Positions 27,804 to 37,738 of a stretch of 64,000 bases of DNA are shown one piece after another; position 1 is the stretch's first letter, and each line of letters opens with the position of its first letter. The stretch is from Ruminococcus sp. (GTDB lineage Bacteria > Bacillota > Clostridia > Oscillospirales > Acutalibacteraceae). The translations under genes and the position numbers were made by a program. Where the stretch lies: positions 28,597 through 92,596 of the forward strand of contig JAFUJH010000041.1 of assembly GCA_017473775.1 (NCBI GenBank), written 5' to 3'. The notes under the pieces were generated by a model. The model was not told the origin of the DNA. It ran no database searches and saw nothing but the letters and a program-made list of their open reading frames with translations.

Positions 27804-29839
27804 TTGCACACCTCCCTGAGTTCCTCTATTATAGGTGCTGAGTCAAGTGAAACCTTCCCATCCACCTGACACAGTGAAATTTCTGCTTTATTCATACCCT
27901 CCAGCATATCAATAAGCCGCAGCTCGCACATTGCTGTGAGAACAGTACGCAACTTGCCAAGAGGAATCCCAAGCTTTACTGACAGCATATCAACTGCACC
28001 GCTGTAGCCTGAGGAGCTTCTGAGAAAGCGATAGACTACGGTGAAGTCGTTTCTGTCAGGGAGGATGCTTCTTGCATCCTCAACGGTAACACTTCTGCCT
28101 GTGCAGAAGCGCTCGTATATACGCTCGGATTTAAGCTGAGCCTCGTTGTCGGTTGCACTTAGTTTGATATCCCTGACTATTATTGACAGGTATGTATTGC
28201 CTGAGTAGAAGTTTTTATCAAGGGATACAGCCAAATCCACAACATCCCCTACATTATAGCTAAAGCCTGTCACATCCACGCCGAAGCACATTGCTGTCAC
28301 ATGGGTACCCTCACGGGAGACAGTAAGCTTGCGGTGCTTACCGCCTGAAAGCTCCTTGATATCATCAATACGCATATTGTAGAGTCCGAACAAGGGTGCA
28401 GGGTTACCTGCTCCGAAGGGCTCCAGTGCAGATATACTGTCAAGGAGAGATAAATCCAACAATGTAGGATTAAGTTTACAATCAAGGTAAAGCTCAGGCA
28501 AAGGCATATCCTCAAGGCTGTCTGTATATGCATAGAGAGCTTCCTTGAATTTTTCTATATTCGAGCATTTGAGGGAGAATCCCACTGCCATGGGATGACC
28601 GCCGAAGTGCTCCAACAAATCACTGCAATTAAAAATTGCATCAGAAAGAGAGAAGCCCTCCACTGACCTGCCTGATGCACGGGCAGAGTCACCCTCACGG
28701 GAGATAACTATACAGGGCTTACCGAAGGCACTCTTGACTCGGGCGGCAACAATGCCGATAACACCCTGATGCCAGTTATCGCCGTCGATAATAATTATAC
28801 TCTGCATAGTAAGTGCAGGGTCGTTTTTGATTCTCTCGTCAATTTCTGCAAGGATATCCTTCTCTATCTGCTGACGGGTCTGGTTATCTGCAGAAAGCTC
28901 CTGCGCAAGCTTACGGGCAATATCGTCATCCTCTGTCAGTAAAAGTTCTACTGAACGGGAGGAAAGTCCAAGTCTGCCAACAGCGTTGATTCTGGGGACG
29001 ATTGTGTATGCAAGAGTGCCTGCGGTGAGAGGTTTATCCTCGTAGCCTGCACTGCGGATGAGCTCCCTGATGCCGATTCTGTCTGTATCCTGCAGGAGTC
29101 GGATACCTTCCTTTACAATTGCTCTGTTCTCGTCAGTGAGGCTTACAACATCGCCGATTGTACCAAGAGCGGCTAAATCTGCAAAATTGTCCAGTATATC
29201 CTCTGTATCGGAATAGCCCTCCTCAAGAGCCATTACAAGCTTGAGCGCAACACCTACACCGGAAAGCTCCTTGAAGGTGCTGGGGCAATCATCCTGATGC
29301 AAATCCACAACAGCTACTGCCTCGGGGATAACCTCGGGTACTGTGTGATGGTCGGTAACAACAGTGTCAACTCCCAGAGATTTGGCATAGGCTATCTCGT
29401 CATAAGCGGAGATACCATTGTCAACAGTAACAATGAGGCTGACGCCCTGAGCAAACAGCTGGGTTATAGCCTCGGTGTTCATACCATAGCCCTCCTCTGC
29501 TCTGGAGGGAATGTAATAGGTTACATTGGCACCTACGGAATCAAGATAGGAATACAGCAGTGCTGTAGCGGTAACGCCGTCGGCGTCGTAATCGCCGTAG
29601 ACACATATCTTCTCAAAATTATCTATGGCTTTGCGGATTCGGTCTGTTGCCTTATCCATATCCTTGATGAGAAAAGGGTCGTGGAAAACAGGCTCATTGC
29701 TGAGGAAAGAAGCTATCTTTTCCTCATCTGTGAAGCCGCGGATGCACAACAGCACAGAGAGAAGCATGGGGATATCCATACTCTCACTGAGTCTGAGTGC
29801 CTCAGCCTTATCAAGTTGTGCTACAATCCATTTTCTCAT
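27800..29839 (-). CDS. recJ: Single-stranded-DNA-specific exonuclease RecJ
   Basis: A 5'-3' exonuclease on single-stranded DNA used in recombination and mismatch/base repair. The 679-residue protein has the DHH phosphoesterase motifs: VYGDYDADGVTATALLYSYL (about 77-96), TVDNGI, and VTDHHTVPE with the DHH triad, then the DHHA1 domain containing DGDNWHQGVIGIVAARV and GGHPMAVGFS. It lies between recN and rel on the same strand. GGAGTAAATT precedes the ATG. Confidence 0.96.
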   Translation of the reverse strand: MRKWIVAQLDKAEALRLSESMDIPMLLSVLLCIRGFTDEEKIASFLSNEPVFHDPFLIKDMDKATDRIRKAIDNFEKICVYGDYDADGVTATALLYSYLDSVGANVTYYIPSRAEEGYGMNTEAITQLFAQGVSLIVTVDNGISAYDEIAYAKSLGVDTVVTDHHTVPEVIPEAVAVVDLHQDDCPSTFKELSGVGVALKLVMALEEGYSDTEDILDNFADLAALGTIGDVVSLTDENRAIVKEGIRLLQDTDRIGIRELIRSAGYEDKPLTAGTLAYTIVPRINAVGRLGLSSRSVELLLTEDDDIARKLAQELSADNQTRQQIEKDILAEIDERIKNDPALTMQSIIIIDGDNWHQGVIGIVAARVKSAFGKPCIVISREGDSARASGRSVEGFSLSDAIFNCSDLLEHFGGHPMAVGFSLKCSNIEKFKEALYAYTDSLEDMPLPELYLDCKLNPTLLDLSLLDSISALEPFGAGNPAPLFGLYNMRIDDIKELSGGKHRKLTVSREGTHVTAMCFGVDVTGFSYNVGDVVDLAVSLDKNFYSGNTYLSIIVRDIKLSATDNEAQLKSERIYERFCTGRSVTVEDARSILPDRNDFTVVYRFLRSSSGYSGAVDMLSVKLGIPLGKLRTVLTAMCELRLIDMLEGMNKAEISLCQVDGKVSLDSAPIIEELREVCK

Positions 29840-29865
29840 AATTTACTCCAATTTATGTATATTTA

Positions 29866-31542
29866 TTAGTTGGCGGATGTATTGTCTGCAAGCAGCTCAC
29901 GGGCGTAATCATAGGCGGCATCCCCCACCTGTACTCCGCCGATAATACGGGCAAGCTCGTCAACTCTGCCTTCATAGGAGAGGCGAGCAACATTTGTGTA
30001 TGTTCTGCCGTCCTTCTCGCTCTTGCTGATAAGGAAGTGGGAATCTGCAAGGGCGGCAATCTGAGGCAGATGTGTGACACAAAGTGCCTGTGTGCCTGAA
30101 CTGACACCCTTGAGGGCATCGCCTACTCTGCGTGCGGCAGAGCCTGAGATACCTGTATCAACCTCGTCAAAAATCAATGTATCGGTAGGGTCTGAGTGAG
30201 AGAGGACAGTTTTGATAGCAAGCATCATTCGGGAAAGCTCACCGCCTGAGGCGACCTTTGCCACAGGCTTGGGAGGCTCGCCTGCATTGGTGGAGACGAG
30301 AAATTCAATCTGGTCGATGCCATTCTCCCCAAGAGGACAGGTAAGCTGAGAGACTGCCACAGTTGCACTGGGCATATCAAGCTTACGCATTTGCTCTGTG
30401 ACCTGAGAGCAGAAGTCATCTGCGATTTTTCTGCGTTTTTCTGAGATGGAAACTGCAAGAGAATTGCACAGTGCAAAGGAGGCTTGCTGCTCCTGCGTAA
30501 GCTTTTCTCTGTCTTCCTCGAATCTGCATATTGCATCAAATTCGGCTTTTATATTTTCAAGATACTGAAGCATTTCCTCCTCGGTATCTCCGTATTTCTT
30601 TGAAAGCTTATTAATTAAATCAAGGCGTTGTTCAATTTCCTCCAGACGCTGAGGGTCATCCTCGATGCTATCCCCTGCACGGCTGATATCAGAGGCTAAA
30701 TCCTGAAGCTCAAAATAACAGTTGCGAAGCCGCTCTGAGATATCGGTAAAAGAGGATACAAGCTGTGCGGCACTGTCAACCTGGTCTGAAACATCAGACA
30801 GCACAGACAAGGCACCCTGAAGCTCGCCTCCGTCACCGCTGAGGAGATATGAGGCGTTTGACAGGTATTCTCTGAGTCGCTGAGAATTGCACAGGACACT
30901 GCGTTCTTCAACGAGGGCATCCTGCTCACCTATCTGCAGGTCTGCCTCCTCCAGCTCGTTAATCTGGAACGAGAGCAGGTCAGCACGGCGTGCACGGTCA
31001 CGGTCATCGGACTCCTTCTGATTAAGAATACGCGTAAGCTCCTTATAGTGTGCGTACTCACGCCTGTATTCCTCAAGGTCCTGAGACAGATTGCCCAGAG
31101 AATCAATGTAGCCTATGTGCAAATCAGGCGACATAAGCTCGTAGCTCTCGTGCTGTCCGTGGATATTGATAAGGTATCTGCCGATATCTTTCAATGCCGA
31201 GAGAGCCGCAGGTCTGCCGTTAACGCGGCAATTGTTCTTACCTGCAAGGGTAAACTCCCTCTCAATTAAAAGCTTGCCGTCTTCAAGGCTATAGCCGAGA
31301 GTGTCAAGAGTTTTGAGCACTGCATCCCCCACATCGGTAAAGGTTGCACTGACATAAGAGGAGTCGGCACCTGTACGGACAAGCTCACGGGAGGTACGCC
31401 TGCCGAGCACTGCAGAGATAGCGTCGATGACGATACTCTTACCGGCACCTGTCTCACCTGTGAGCACATTGAGTCCTTTGGTGAATTCTATGTTTGTTTT
31501 TTCGATAACTGCTATGTTTTCGATATAAAGTTCTGTAAGCAT
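29866..31542 (-). CDS. recN: DNA repair protein RecN
   Basis: An SMC-like ATPase recruited to double-strand breaks. The 558-residue protein has an N-terminal Walker A (GETGAGKSIVIDAISAVLG, about 29-47), long coiled-coil arms in the middle, and a C-terminal ABC signature (ASGGELSRMMLAIKTVL) and Walker B (TLIFDEVDTGISG). Its position between argR and recJ is the common Firmicute order argR-recN. The ribosome-binding site is weak (CAGGTC). Confidence 0.97.
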   Translation of the reverse strand: MLTELYIENIAVIEKTNIEFTKGLNVLTGETGAGKSIVIDAISAVLGRRTSRELVRTGADSSYVSATFTDVGDAVLKTLDTLGYSLEDGKLLIEREFTLAGKNNCRVNGRPAALSALKDIGRYLINIHGQHESYELMSPDLHIGYIDSLGNLSQDLEEYRREYAHYKELTRILNQKESDDRDRARRADLLSFQINELEEADLQIGEQDALVEERSVLCNSQRLREYLSNASYLLSGDGGELQGALSVLSDVSDQVDSAAQLVSSFTDISERLRNCYFELQDLASDISRAGDSIEDDPQRLEEIEQRLDLINKLSKKYGDTEEEMLQYLENIKAEFDAICRFEEDREKLTQEQQASFALCNSLAVSISEKRRKIADDFCSQVTEQMRKLDMPSATVAVSQLTCPLGENGIDQIEFLVSTNAGEPPKPVAKVASGGELSRMMLAIKTVLSHSDPTDTLIFDEVDTGISGSAARRVGDALKGVSSGTQALCVTHLPQIAALADSHFLISKSEKDGRTYTNVARLSYEGRVDELARIIGGVQVGDAAYDYARELLADNTSAN

Positions 31543-31581
31543 AATAAGACCTGATTCTTATAAATTGGTGATATGCAGGTA

Positions 31582-32031
31582 TCAGACTACATAATCGTTA
31601 AGGCTCTGCACAAGGGAGGTTGCAGAGGCTGTATCTGTGCAGGCAATGAATATGGTATCGTCACCTGCAAGAGAGCCTACTACTGATGGCAGGCTCATAG
31701 TGTCTATGGCGGCACAAGCGGCTGACGCCATACCGCTGAAGGTCTTAACAACTACAATATTCTGGGCTGTCTCTACAGAAACAATAGAGCCTGAAAGTAT
31801 GCCTGAAAATCCGTTTTTAACATCAGGCTGAATACCTGTGGGAGCAGAATATCTGTACTTGCCGTCTATACTGTGAGTCTTTTGCAGACGGAGAGTCTTG
31901 ATATCTCTGGAGACAGTGGACTGGGTTACCGAGTAGCCCTCCTCCTTCAGCTTCTGCAACAACTCCTCCTGAGTTGTAATGGGGTAATTCTTAATGAGCT
32001 CAAGTATTTTTGCGTGTCGGTTGAGTTTCAT
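31582..32031 (-). CDS. argR: Arginine repressor ArgR
   Basis: A hexameric arginine-sensing regulator that represses arginine synthesis genes. The 149-residue protein has an N-terminal winged helix (TTQEELLQKLKEEGYSVTQSTVSRDIKTLRL, about 19-49) and a C-terminal hexamerisation/arginine-binding domain ending with the AGDDTIFIACTD motif. It is encoded 21 kb from the arginine operon in this window; the palindromes at 10718-10998 are its likely targets. AAGGTGAAC precedes the ATG, and recN follows 39 bases on. Confidence 0.96.
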   Translation of the reverse strand: MKLNRHAKILELIKNYPITTQEELLQKLKEEGYSVTQSTVSRDIKTLRLQKTHSIDGKYRYSAPTGIQPDVKNGFSGILSGSIVSVETAQNIVVVKTFSGMASAACAAIDTMSLPSVVGSLAGDDTIFIACTDTASATSLVQSLNDYVV

Positions 32032-32061
32032 ATCCGTTCACCTTCTTATATGTATTGAAGC

Positions 32062-32901
32062 TTACAGCTTCTCGCCTGCAATTTTATAGAAATTTTTATC
32101 CTTGAGATTTATCATTTTAAGCTTGTGTGACGACTTGCTTATCTGTACAATATCGCTGCCTGCAAGTGCCACCGACACCTGACCGTCTACTGTCAGATAC
32201 GAGGTATCCGGTGAGTTACAGCTTACTGACAGGACTGTGTCCTCAGAGAAGATAACAGTACGGGCTGTGAGAGAATGAGGACAGACGGGAGTAAGCTCAA
32301 TAAGGCTCAGGTAAGGGTCAATAACAGGGCCTCCTGCAGAAAGTGCATATGCGGTAGAGCCTGTGGGAGTTGAGAAAAGAAGCCCGTCAGCACGGTAGTT
32401 GCATATACGCTCGCCCTCTACAAACACATCAAGGTCGATAATACAGGAGAGAGAGCCACGGGAGATAACTGCATCGTTAACTGCAAGGTAGGACTGCTTT
32501 GAGCCATCCTGATGGATAACGGCTACATCAAGGAGCATTCTTTCTCTTATAATATAATCACCTGTAACAAGGCGTGTAAGAGCTGATATCTCGGAAGGCT
32601 CAAGCTCTGCAACATAGCCCAGAGTGCCTAAGTTGACACCCACAACAGGCTTATCTGACAGAGCACTGTGCCGTGCACTGTGGATAATTGTGCCGTCACC
32701 GCCGACTGTTACTGCACAATCGCAGTGAGAAAAAAGCTCATCATAGGTGCTGTAATACTTACCACCCTGTGTTGTGATACTATCCTTGAGAGCACAAGGG
32801 AGTAAAACAGACGCACCTGCGTCTGTAAGCAGGGTTGCAATCTGCTGTGCACATAGGACAGCCCTGGGCTTATCTGCATTAGGAATCAATGCAATCTTCA
32901 C
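32062..32901 (-). CDS. nadK: NAD kinase
   Basis: Phosphorylates NAD to NADP. The 279-residue protein has VGGDGTIIHSAR (about 66-77, the GGDGT motif), an NDAVISRG segment in place of the usual NE, and RADGLLFSTPTGSTAYALSAGGP in the substrate site. It starts with GTG (32899-32901), with AGGAGG seven bases before it, two bases after the tlyA stop. The tlyA-nadK-argR-recN order is typical of Firmicutes. Confidence 0.96.
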   Translation of the reverse strand: MKIALIPNADKPRAVLCAQQIATLLTDAGASVLLPCALKDSITTQGGKYYSTYDELFSHCDCAVTVGGDGTIIHSARHSALSDKPVVGVNLGTLGYVAELEPSEISALTRLVTGDYIIRERMLLDVAVIHQDGSKQSYLAVNDAVISRGSLSCIIDLDVFVEGERICNYRADGLLFSTPTGSTAYALSAGGPVIDPYLSLIELTPVCPHSLTARTVIFSEDTVLSVSCNSPDTSYLTVDGQVSVALAGSDIVQISKSSHKLKMINLKDKNFYKIAGEKL

Positions 32902-32903
32902 GA

Positions 32904-33713
32904 TTATGCCTCCTTGTCCAGCTCCTTATGGGAAGCGTTTGAAAGTTCTTCGGGGGTGATATCAGTGTAAAGTGTGGGCTCGTTGCTTGTTCTGATATGG
33001 ATGAGGTATTCGATGTTACCCTCGGGACCTTTGACGGGTGAATAGTCAAGTCCCAGTACATCGAAGCCGCACTCAAGACAGAAGTCACGGATAGCGGCAA
33101 TAACCTCGGTATGTACAGCCTTATCGCGGACTACGCCCTTCTTGCCTACCTTGCCTCTGCCTGCCTCAAACTGAGGCTTTATAAGGCAGACACCCTGACC
33201 ATTATCAGATAGCAGTTGCCTTGCAACAGGAAGGATAAGCTTGAGGGAAATAAAGGACACATCCACAGAGAAGAAGTCTATCTTATCCTCAATCATATCG
33301 GGTGTGACCTTGCGGAAATTGGTGCGTTCCATATTGACTACGCGGTCATCGTTTCGCAGTTTCCATGCAAGCTGGCCGTAGCCTACATCAATGGAATAAA
33401 CCTTCTTTGCACCATTCTGGAGCATACAATCGGTGAAACCTCCTGTGGATGCACCGATATCCATTGCAACCACATCCTGCAAATCAAGGTTGAAGGAAGC
33501 AACTGCCTTCTCAAGTTTGAGTCCGCCGCGGCTGACATATTTAAGAGCAGGACCTCTGACCTCAAGGTTGCAGTCCTCCTCGTACGAACTGCCGCATTTG
33601 TCAGCCTTCTGGTTATTGACATATACAAGACCTGCCATAATTACAGCCTTGGCTTTCTCACGGCTTTCTGCAAGTCCTTTTTCGTATACAAGTATATCAA
33701 GTCGTTTTTTCAT
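32904..33713 (-). CDS. tlyA: TlyA-family rRNA 2'-O-methyltransferase
   Basis: An S4 domain (residues 1-62, KKRLDILVYEKGLAESREKAKAVI) is joined to an FtsJ-like methyltransferase domain (VAMDIGASTGGFTDCMLQNGAKKVYSIDVGYGQL, about 83-116). Members methylate ribose of 16S/23S rRNA; the old name hemolysin is misleading. The 269-residue length is normal. GGAGTTAG precedes the ATG, and nadK follows two bases on. The exact target nucleotide cannot be told. Confidence 0.93.
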   Translation of the reverse strand: MKKRLDILVYEKGLAESREKAKAVIMAGLVYVNNQKADKCGSSYEEDCNLEVRGPALKYVSRGGLKLEKAVASFNLDLQDVVAMDIGASTGGFTDCMLQNGAKKVYSIDVGYGQLAWKLRNDDRVVNMERTNFRKVTPDMIEDKIDFFSVDVSFISLKLILPVARQLLSDNGQGVCLIKPQFEAGRGKVGKKGVVRDKAVHTEVIAAIRDFCLECGFDVLGLDYSPVKGPEGNIEYLIHIRTSNEPTLYTDITPEELSNASHKELDKEA

Positions 33714-33726
33714 AAACTAACTCCGG

Positions 33727-35586
33727 TTATTTTCTCAAAATATCAAACATACCCTCTGCGTCCAGCTTCAATGCGTGGAGCGCCTCTGTATCCTTGGAAT
33801 GAGGAATGAACATATCCTCAATAGCTGTAATTGCATATGAGCCTTCAAACCTGAGCTTCACAAGCTCTGACTCAAAGGTGTCTCCCACTCCGCCTGAGCG
33901 CATACCCTCCTCAAAGAAGTGAACACGCCTGAAGCAGGATGCAAAGCGAATAGCCTCGGGGTCGATGGGTTTTATACGGCAAAGCTTGAGGATACAGACC
34001 TCCTTGCCGACAGACGAGAGCATCTCCTTAGCCTTGCAAGCCTGAGCAAAAAGTCTGCCATAGGTGACAATAAGGCGTGAGGCGTTAGGGTTACCGTATA
34101 CGCTGAAGTTGATTCCGTTATGAGTGAAATCATCAGGACGGAAAGGCTCTGAACCTCGGGGATAGCGAACAGCAGTAAGGCCCTTTTCTTTATTGACAGC
34201 TTGGTTGATACAAGCCCTCAGGTCGTCAAAATAGCAGGGTGAGTAGATAGTGGTTGAGGGAATAGTGTTAAGAATTGAAACATCAAACACGCCCTGATGG
34301 GTCTCTCCGTCCTCACCTACTATACCTGCACGGTCAACACCCAATACAAGGTGGAGCTTCTGAGCGGCGGCATCGTGTACAAGCTGGTCATATGCACGCT
34401 GGAGAAAGCTTGAGTACACTGCAAAAACAGGAGTCATACCCTGAGAAGCAAGACCGCATCCGAAGGTGACAGCGTGCTCCTCGGCAATGCCTACATCGAA
34501 AAACCTGTCTTTAAAACGCGAGGAAAAATCAGAGAGTCCTGTGCCTGTGGTCATAGCCGCAGTGATAGCACAGATTTTTGAGTCCTGCTGTGCAAGTCCG
34601 CACAGGCAATCGCCGAAGCAATCGCTGTAGGAGTCGGAATGAGACAGCGGCTCGCCTGTGTCGATATCAAACCTGCCGATACCGTGGAAGCTCTTGGGGT
34701 CATCCTCTGCAAACTGATAACCCTTACCCTTGACAGTAACGGCATGGATAATGACAGGTCGGTTCACCTTCTTTGCCGCCTGCAGGACAGTTATAAGGCT
34801 GTCAAGATTATGGCCGTCAACAGGGCCGTAATAATGGAAGCCGAAATTCTCGAACATATTTGTTTTGTATATTTTCTTTTTAAACCCGTTTTTAAAGTTG
34901 GTCAGGAAGATAACAAAGGGTCTGCCCACAAGGGGAATTTTGGTAAGAAAACGCTCCAAGTCCATCTTGGCGTTAAGATACCAAGGGCTGACACGGATTC
35001 TGGTCAGGTGGCGTGACAATGCTCCTACATTCTTGGAGATTGACATTTTGTTATCGTTGAGGATAACAATGAAGTTACGCTTGAGCCTGCCTGCATTGTT
35101 CATACCCTCAAAGGCGAGTCCGCCTGTAAAGGAGCCGTCACCGATAAAGGCTATGGTGTGGCTATTATCCCCTGACAGTTGCTTTGCCTTGGCGATACCT
35201 AAGGCGGCAGAGATAGAGGTACTGCTGTGACCTGCACCGAATACATCGTAGGGGCTCTCGTATCTTCTGGGGAAGCCTGACAGTCCACCAGTACGGCGGA
35301 TGGTGTCAATTTTATCGTATCTGCCTGTGAGCATCTTATGGGTATAGCACTGGTGGCCTACATCCCATACGATAGAATCCCGCGGACAATCAAAGACATA
35401 GTGCATGGCAACGGTAAGCTCAACTACACCTAAGTTAGGTGCAAGGTGACCTCCGTTCTCTGACACTGTAAGGATGAGCTTGCGTCGAATCTCCTCGCAA
35501 AGGGTTGGGAGTTGTTCGGGCTTGAGCATCTTTAAATCCTCGGGTGATTTAATTTTTGAAAGCATTTCAAAATTATTATTATCCAT
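33727..35586 (-). CDS. dxs: 1-deoxy-D-xylulose-5-phosphate synthase
   Basis: A thiamine-diphosphate enzyme that condenses pyruvate and glyceraldehyde-3-phosphate, the first step of the MEP isoprenoid pathway. The 619-residue protein shows DVGHQCYTHKMLTGR (about 76-90), the cofactor motif GDGSFTGGLAFEGMNNAG (about 150-167), the EEHAVTFGCGLASQG motif and an AGIVGEDGETHQG segment. It lies next to the prenyl transferase gene that uses its downstream products, which supports the assignment. Confidence 0.97.
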   Translation of the reverse strand: MDNNNFEMLSKIKSPEDLKMLKPEQLPTLCEEIRRKLILTVSENGGHLAPNLGVVELTVAMHYVFDCPRDSIVWDVGHQCYTHKMLTGRYDKIDTIRRTGGLSGFPRRYESPYDVFGAGHSSTSISAALGIAKAKQLSGDNSHTIAFIGDGSFTGGLAFEGMNNAGRLKRNFIVILNDNKMSISKNVGALSRHLTRIRVSPWYLNAKMDLERFLTKIPLVGRPFVIFLTNFKNGFKKKIYKTNMFENFGFHYYGPVDGHNLDSLITVLQAAKKVNRPVIIHAVTVKGKGYQFAEDDPKSFHGIGRFDIDTGEPLSHSDSYSDCFGDCLCGLAQQDSKICAITAAMTTGTGLSDFSSRFKDRFFDVGIAEEHAVTFGCGLASQGMTPVFAVYSSFLQRAYDQLVHDAAAQKLHLVLGVDRAGIVGEDGETHQGVFDVSILNTIPSTTIYSPCYFDDLRACINQAVNKEKGLTAVRYPRGSEPFRPDDFTHNGINFSVYGNPNASRLIVTYGRLFAQACKAKEMLSSVGKEVCILKLCRIKPIDPEAIRFASCFRRVHFFEEGMRSGGVGDTFESELVKLRFEGSYAITAIEDMFIPHSKDTEALHALKLDAEGMFDILRK

Positions 35587-35630
35587 ATCTGAATCCTCGG
35601 TTATACCGATGTTGAATTTATTATAAGGTA

Positions 35631-36500
35631 TCAGTTGCGACGGCTGATGAGCCTGAGTGCAAAGTCACGCAGGAATGAGGTATCCCCCTCAAACGCAGAG
35701 AGGGCGTCTATTGCCTGCTGAGTGAGTTCCTTTGCACGGCGCATACACTCGTCGATACCGTAAAGGGACACAAGAGTTGATTTGTTGTTATCTATATCGG
35801 AGTTGACAGGCTTGCCAAGCTCAGCACTGGTGGAGGTCACATCAAGGACATCATCCACAAGCTGGAAAGCAAGTCCGATGCAATCGGCATACTGAGAAGC
35901 CGCAGTAAGCTGTTCCCGGGTTGCACCTGCAACAATACAGCCCATAAGACACGCCGCCTTGATAAGTGCACCTGTCTTGAGCAAATGCATCTGTGTGATA
36001 ATCTGCTCTGATGCCTGCTTGTCCTCGTACTGTAAATCTATGACCTGACCGCCTACCATACCATCTGCACCGCAAAGCTTTGCAAGTGTGCAAGCGGCGG
36101 CGGCAGCTCTGTCAGCAGGGCATCGGCCGAGAGTATCGGGAGAAAGCATAATCTCAAAGGCAAGGCTCTGTAGTGCATCACCTGCAAGGAGTGCTGTGTC
36201 CTCGCCGAATTCGATGTGATTGGAGGGCTTGCCGCGACGCATATCGTCATCGTCCATACAGGGCAAATCATCGTGAATAAGTGAGTATGTGTGGATGAGT
36301 TCGACAGCACAGGCAAAGGGTAATGCAGACTCAGCGTCACCGCCGCACAAAGTGCAGAACTCCAGTGTGAGCTGAGGACGGACACGCTTGCCGCCTGCAC
36401 CCACAGAATATCGCATTGAGTCCCATAGCACTGAGTAAATCTCGGGTTTTCTATCAAGATACGACTGCAGGGCGTTCTCAATCAGAGTGCTGTGTGACAT
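35631..36500 (-). CDS. ispA: Polyprenyl synthetase (farnesyl/geranylgeranyl diphosphate synthase)
   Basis: Joins isopentenyl diphosphate to allylic diphosphates. The 289-residue protein has both Asp-rich motifs: DDLPCMDDDDMRRG (about 82-95) and QLVDDVLDVT (about 218-227), with the GGKRVRPQL substrate motif near residue 35. Short-chain (C15) synthesis is expected for this size and context; chain length is inferred. The ATG overlaps the xseB stop by one base, with GGGGAGGG upstream. dxs follows after 44 bases. Confidence 0.95.
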   Translation of the reverse strand: MSHSTLIENALQSYLDRKPEIYSVLWDSMRYSVGAGGKRVRPQLTLEFCTLCGGDAESALPFACAVELIHTYSLIHDDLPCMDDDDMRRGKPSNHIEFGEDTALLAGDALQSLAFEIMLSPDTLGRCPADRAAAAACTLAKLCGADGMVGGQVIDLQYEDKQASEQIITQMHLLKTGALIKAACLMGCIVAGATREQLTAASQYADCIGLAFQLVDDVLDVTSTSAELGKPVNSDIDNNKSTLVSLYGIDECMRRAKELTQQAIDALSAFEGDTSFLRDFALRLISRRN

Positions 36501-36745
36501 TACATTCCCTCCCCTTTTATGAGAAGCTGTGCCATACGGGAGTTTAAATCCTTGATTTTATCTGCCGCAGTGTTAAGGTATTCTGTACAGTAGATATAGT
36601 ACTCGTAGGCTTCCTTGTAAACCTCCATAAGCTCGTCAAAGGTACCGTCGTTTCTCTCAAGTCTTGAGATAAGCTGATTGAGCTTGGTGATGGCGGTTTC
36701 GTAGTCCATCTCTTTAAACTTATCCATAGGGTTTGCTGTACTCAT
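36500..36745 (-). CDS. xseB: Exodeoxyribonuclease VII small subunit
   Basis: An 81-residue helical protein with the XseB pattern (DYETAITKLNQLISRLERNDGTFDELMEVYKEAYEYYIYCTEYLNTA). It partners with the large catalytic subunit XseA in single-strand DNA degradation. XseA normally lies directly upstream of xseB in Firmicutes, but here the upstream gene is whiA, so xseA must be elsewhere or missing. CAGGAATG precedes the ATG; one-base overlap with ispA. Confidence 0.93.
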   Translation of the reverse strand: MSTANPMDKFKEMDYETAITKLNQLISRLERNDGTFDELMEVYKEAYEYYIYCTEYLNTAADKIKDLNSRMAQLLIKGEGM

Positions 36746-36781
36746 ATAATCATTCCTGTCTGTATGTAAAGTTGCGTATTT

Positions 36782-37705
36782 TTAATCTGATGATTCTTCT
36801 GCCAATTCCACAAGCTTCATAAGTCTGTGATTGACACCGCTTCGGCTTATGGGAGGGTCTAAAAGTAAGCCTAAATCCTTCAGCGACAGCTCGGGGTTAT
36901 CCCGACGCAGAAGTGCAATCTCGTAAAGCTGAGCAGGCAAGGACGAAAGTCCAACTGTTGCCTCTAATTTATCTATAGCGGAAAGCTGTCTTGCGGCTGC
37001 CTGAGCGGTTTTGTTGATATTTGCAAGCTCAGAGTTAGTCCGTCTGTTGGCAATGTTACGCATTTGCTTGTATGCCTTGGCGTTCATAATATCCATCGCG
37101 CAGGAGGAGGCACCCATATAGGTGAGCAGGTCTGTTATCTGCTCGCTGTCCTTCAGATACACCACATATGAGCCGCCGCGCAGAATAGTCTTGGGGGTTA
37201 AGTTACACTCCTCAATCTCTGAAAGAAGCAGGCACAGGTCGTTGCAGAGGTTTTTGTATGCGGCACAGAACTCAAGGTGGTAGTTCTTCTGCGGGTCGTT
37301 GACAGAGCCGCAAGCCATAAATGCACCTCGCAGAAAAGCACTGAGGCACATATCGTCCTCGATATTAGCCCTGTTGACTCTGAGGCTTGCATTACTCTCC
37401 GAATGACCGAGAGCTGAATATACACGCTCACACTCATCAGGAAGAATCAAAGACACTGTGTGCAAATTGATACATTCTCTGCTTGCCTTCAGGGTAGATT
37501 GCTTCTCGATAACAGGGGCAAAGAGCAGATTGGACATTGTGATGTACCGCTCTGCCACATGGATGGACTCGGTCTTGAGCTTAATCTCTTTACTTGAAAA
37601 AGGCCGTGAGAAAAGCATCATTCCGTAGCACTCGGCAAAATTCTGTGCATAGACCGTTGATTGATTTTTGGATAATTCTTTTTTTACTTCGTGGGAAAAG
37701 GACAT
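36782..37705 (-). CDS. whiA: DNA-binding protein WhiA
   Basis: A regulator made of a LAGLIDADG-type N-terminal domain and a C-terminal helix-turn-helix; in Streptomyces it controls sporulation septation, in Bacillus it affects division and chromosome segregation. The 307-residue protein starts MSFSHEVKKELSK, contains GAFMACGSVNDPQKNYHLEF near residue 128, and ends with the HTH SLKDLGLLLDPPISRSGVNHRLMKL (about 273-297). The homing-endonuclease catalytic residues are not expected in this family. It follows rapZ by 33 bases; the rapZ-whiA pairing is conserved in Gram-positives. TAGGAGAAAG precedes the ATG. Confidence 0.96.
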   Translation of the reverse strand: MSFSHEVKKELSKNQSTVYAQNFAECYGMMLFSRPFSSKEIKLKTESIHVAERYITMSNLLFAPVIEKQSTLKASRECINLHTVSLILPDECERVYSALGHSESNASLRVNRANIEDDMCLSAFLRGAFMACGSVNDPQKNYHLEFCAAYKNLCNDLCLLLSEIEECNLTPKTILRGGSYVVYLKDSEQITDLLTYMGASSCAMDIMNAKAYKQMRNIANRRTNSELANINKTAQAAARQLSAIDKLEATVGLSSLPAQLYEIALLRRDNPELSLKDLGLLLDPPISRSGVNHRLMKLVELAEESSD

Positions 37706-37738
37706 TGCTTTCTCCTATCTGAAACAAGTAAGGAAGAA

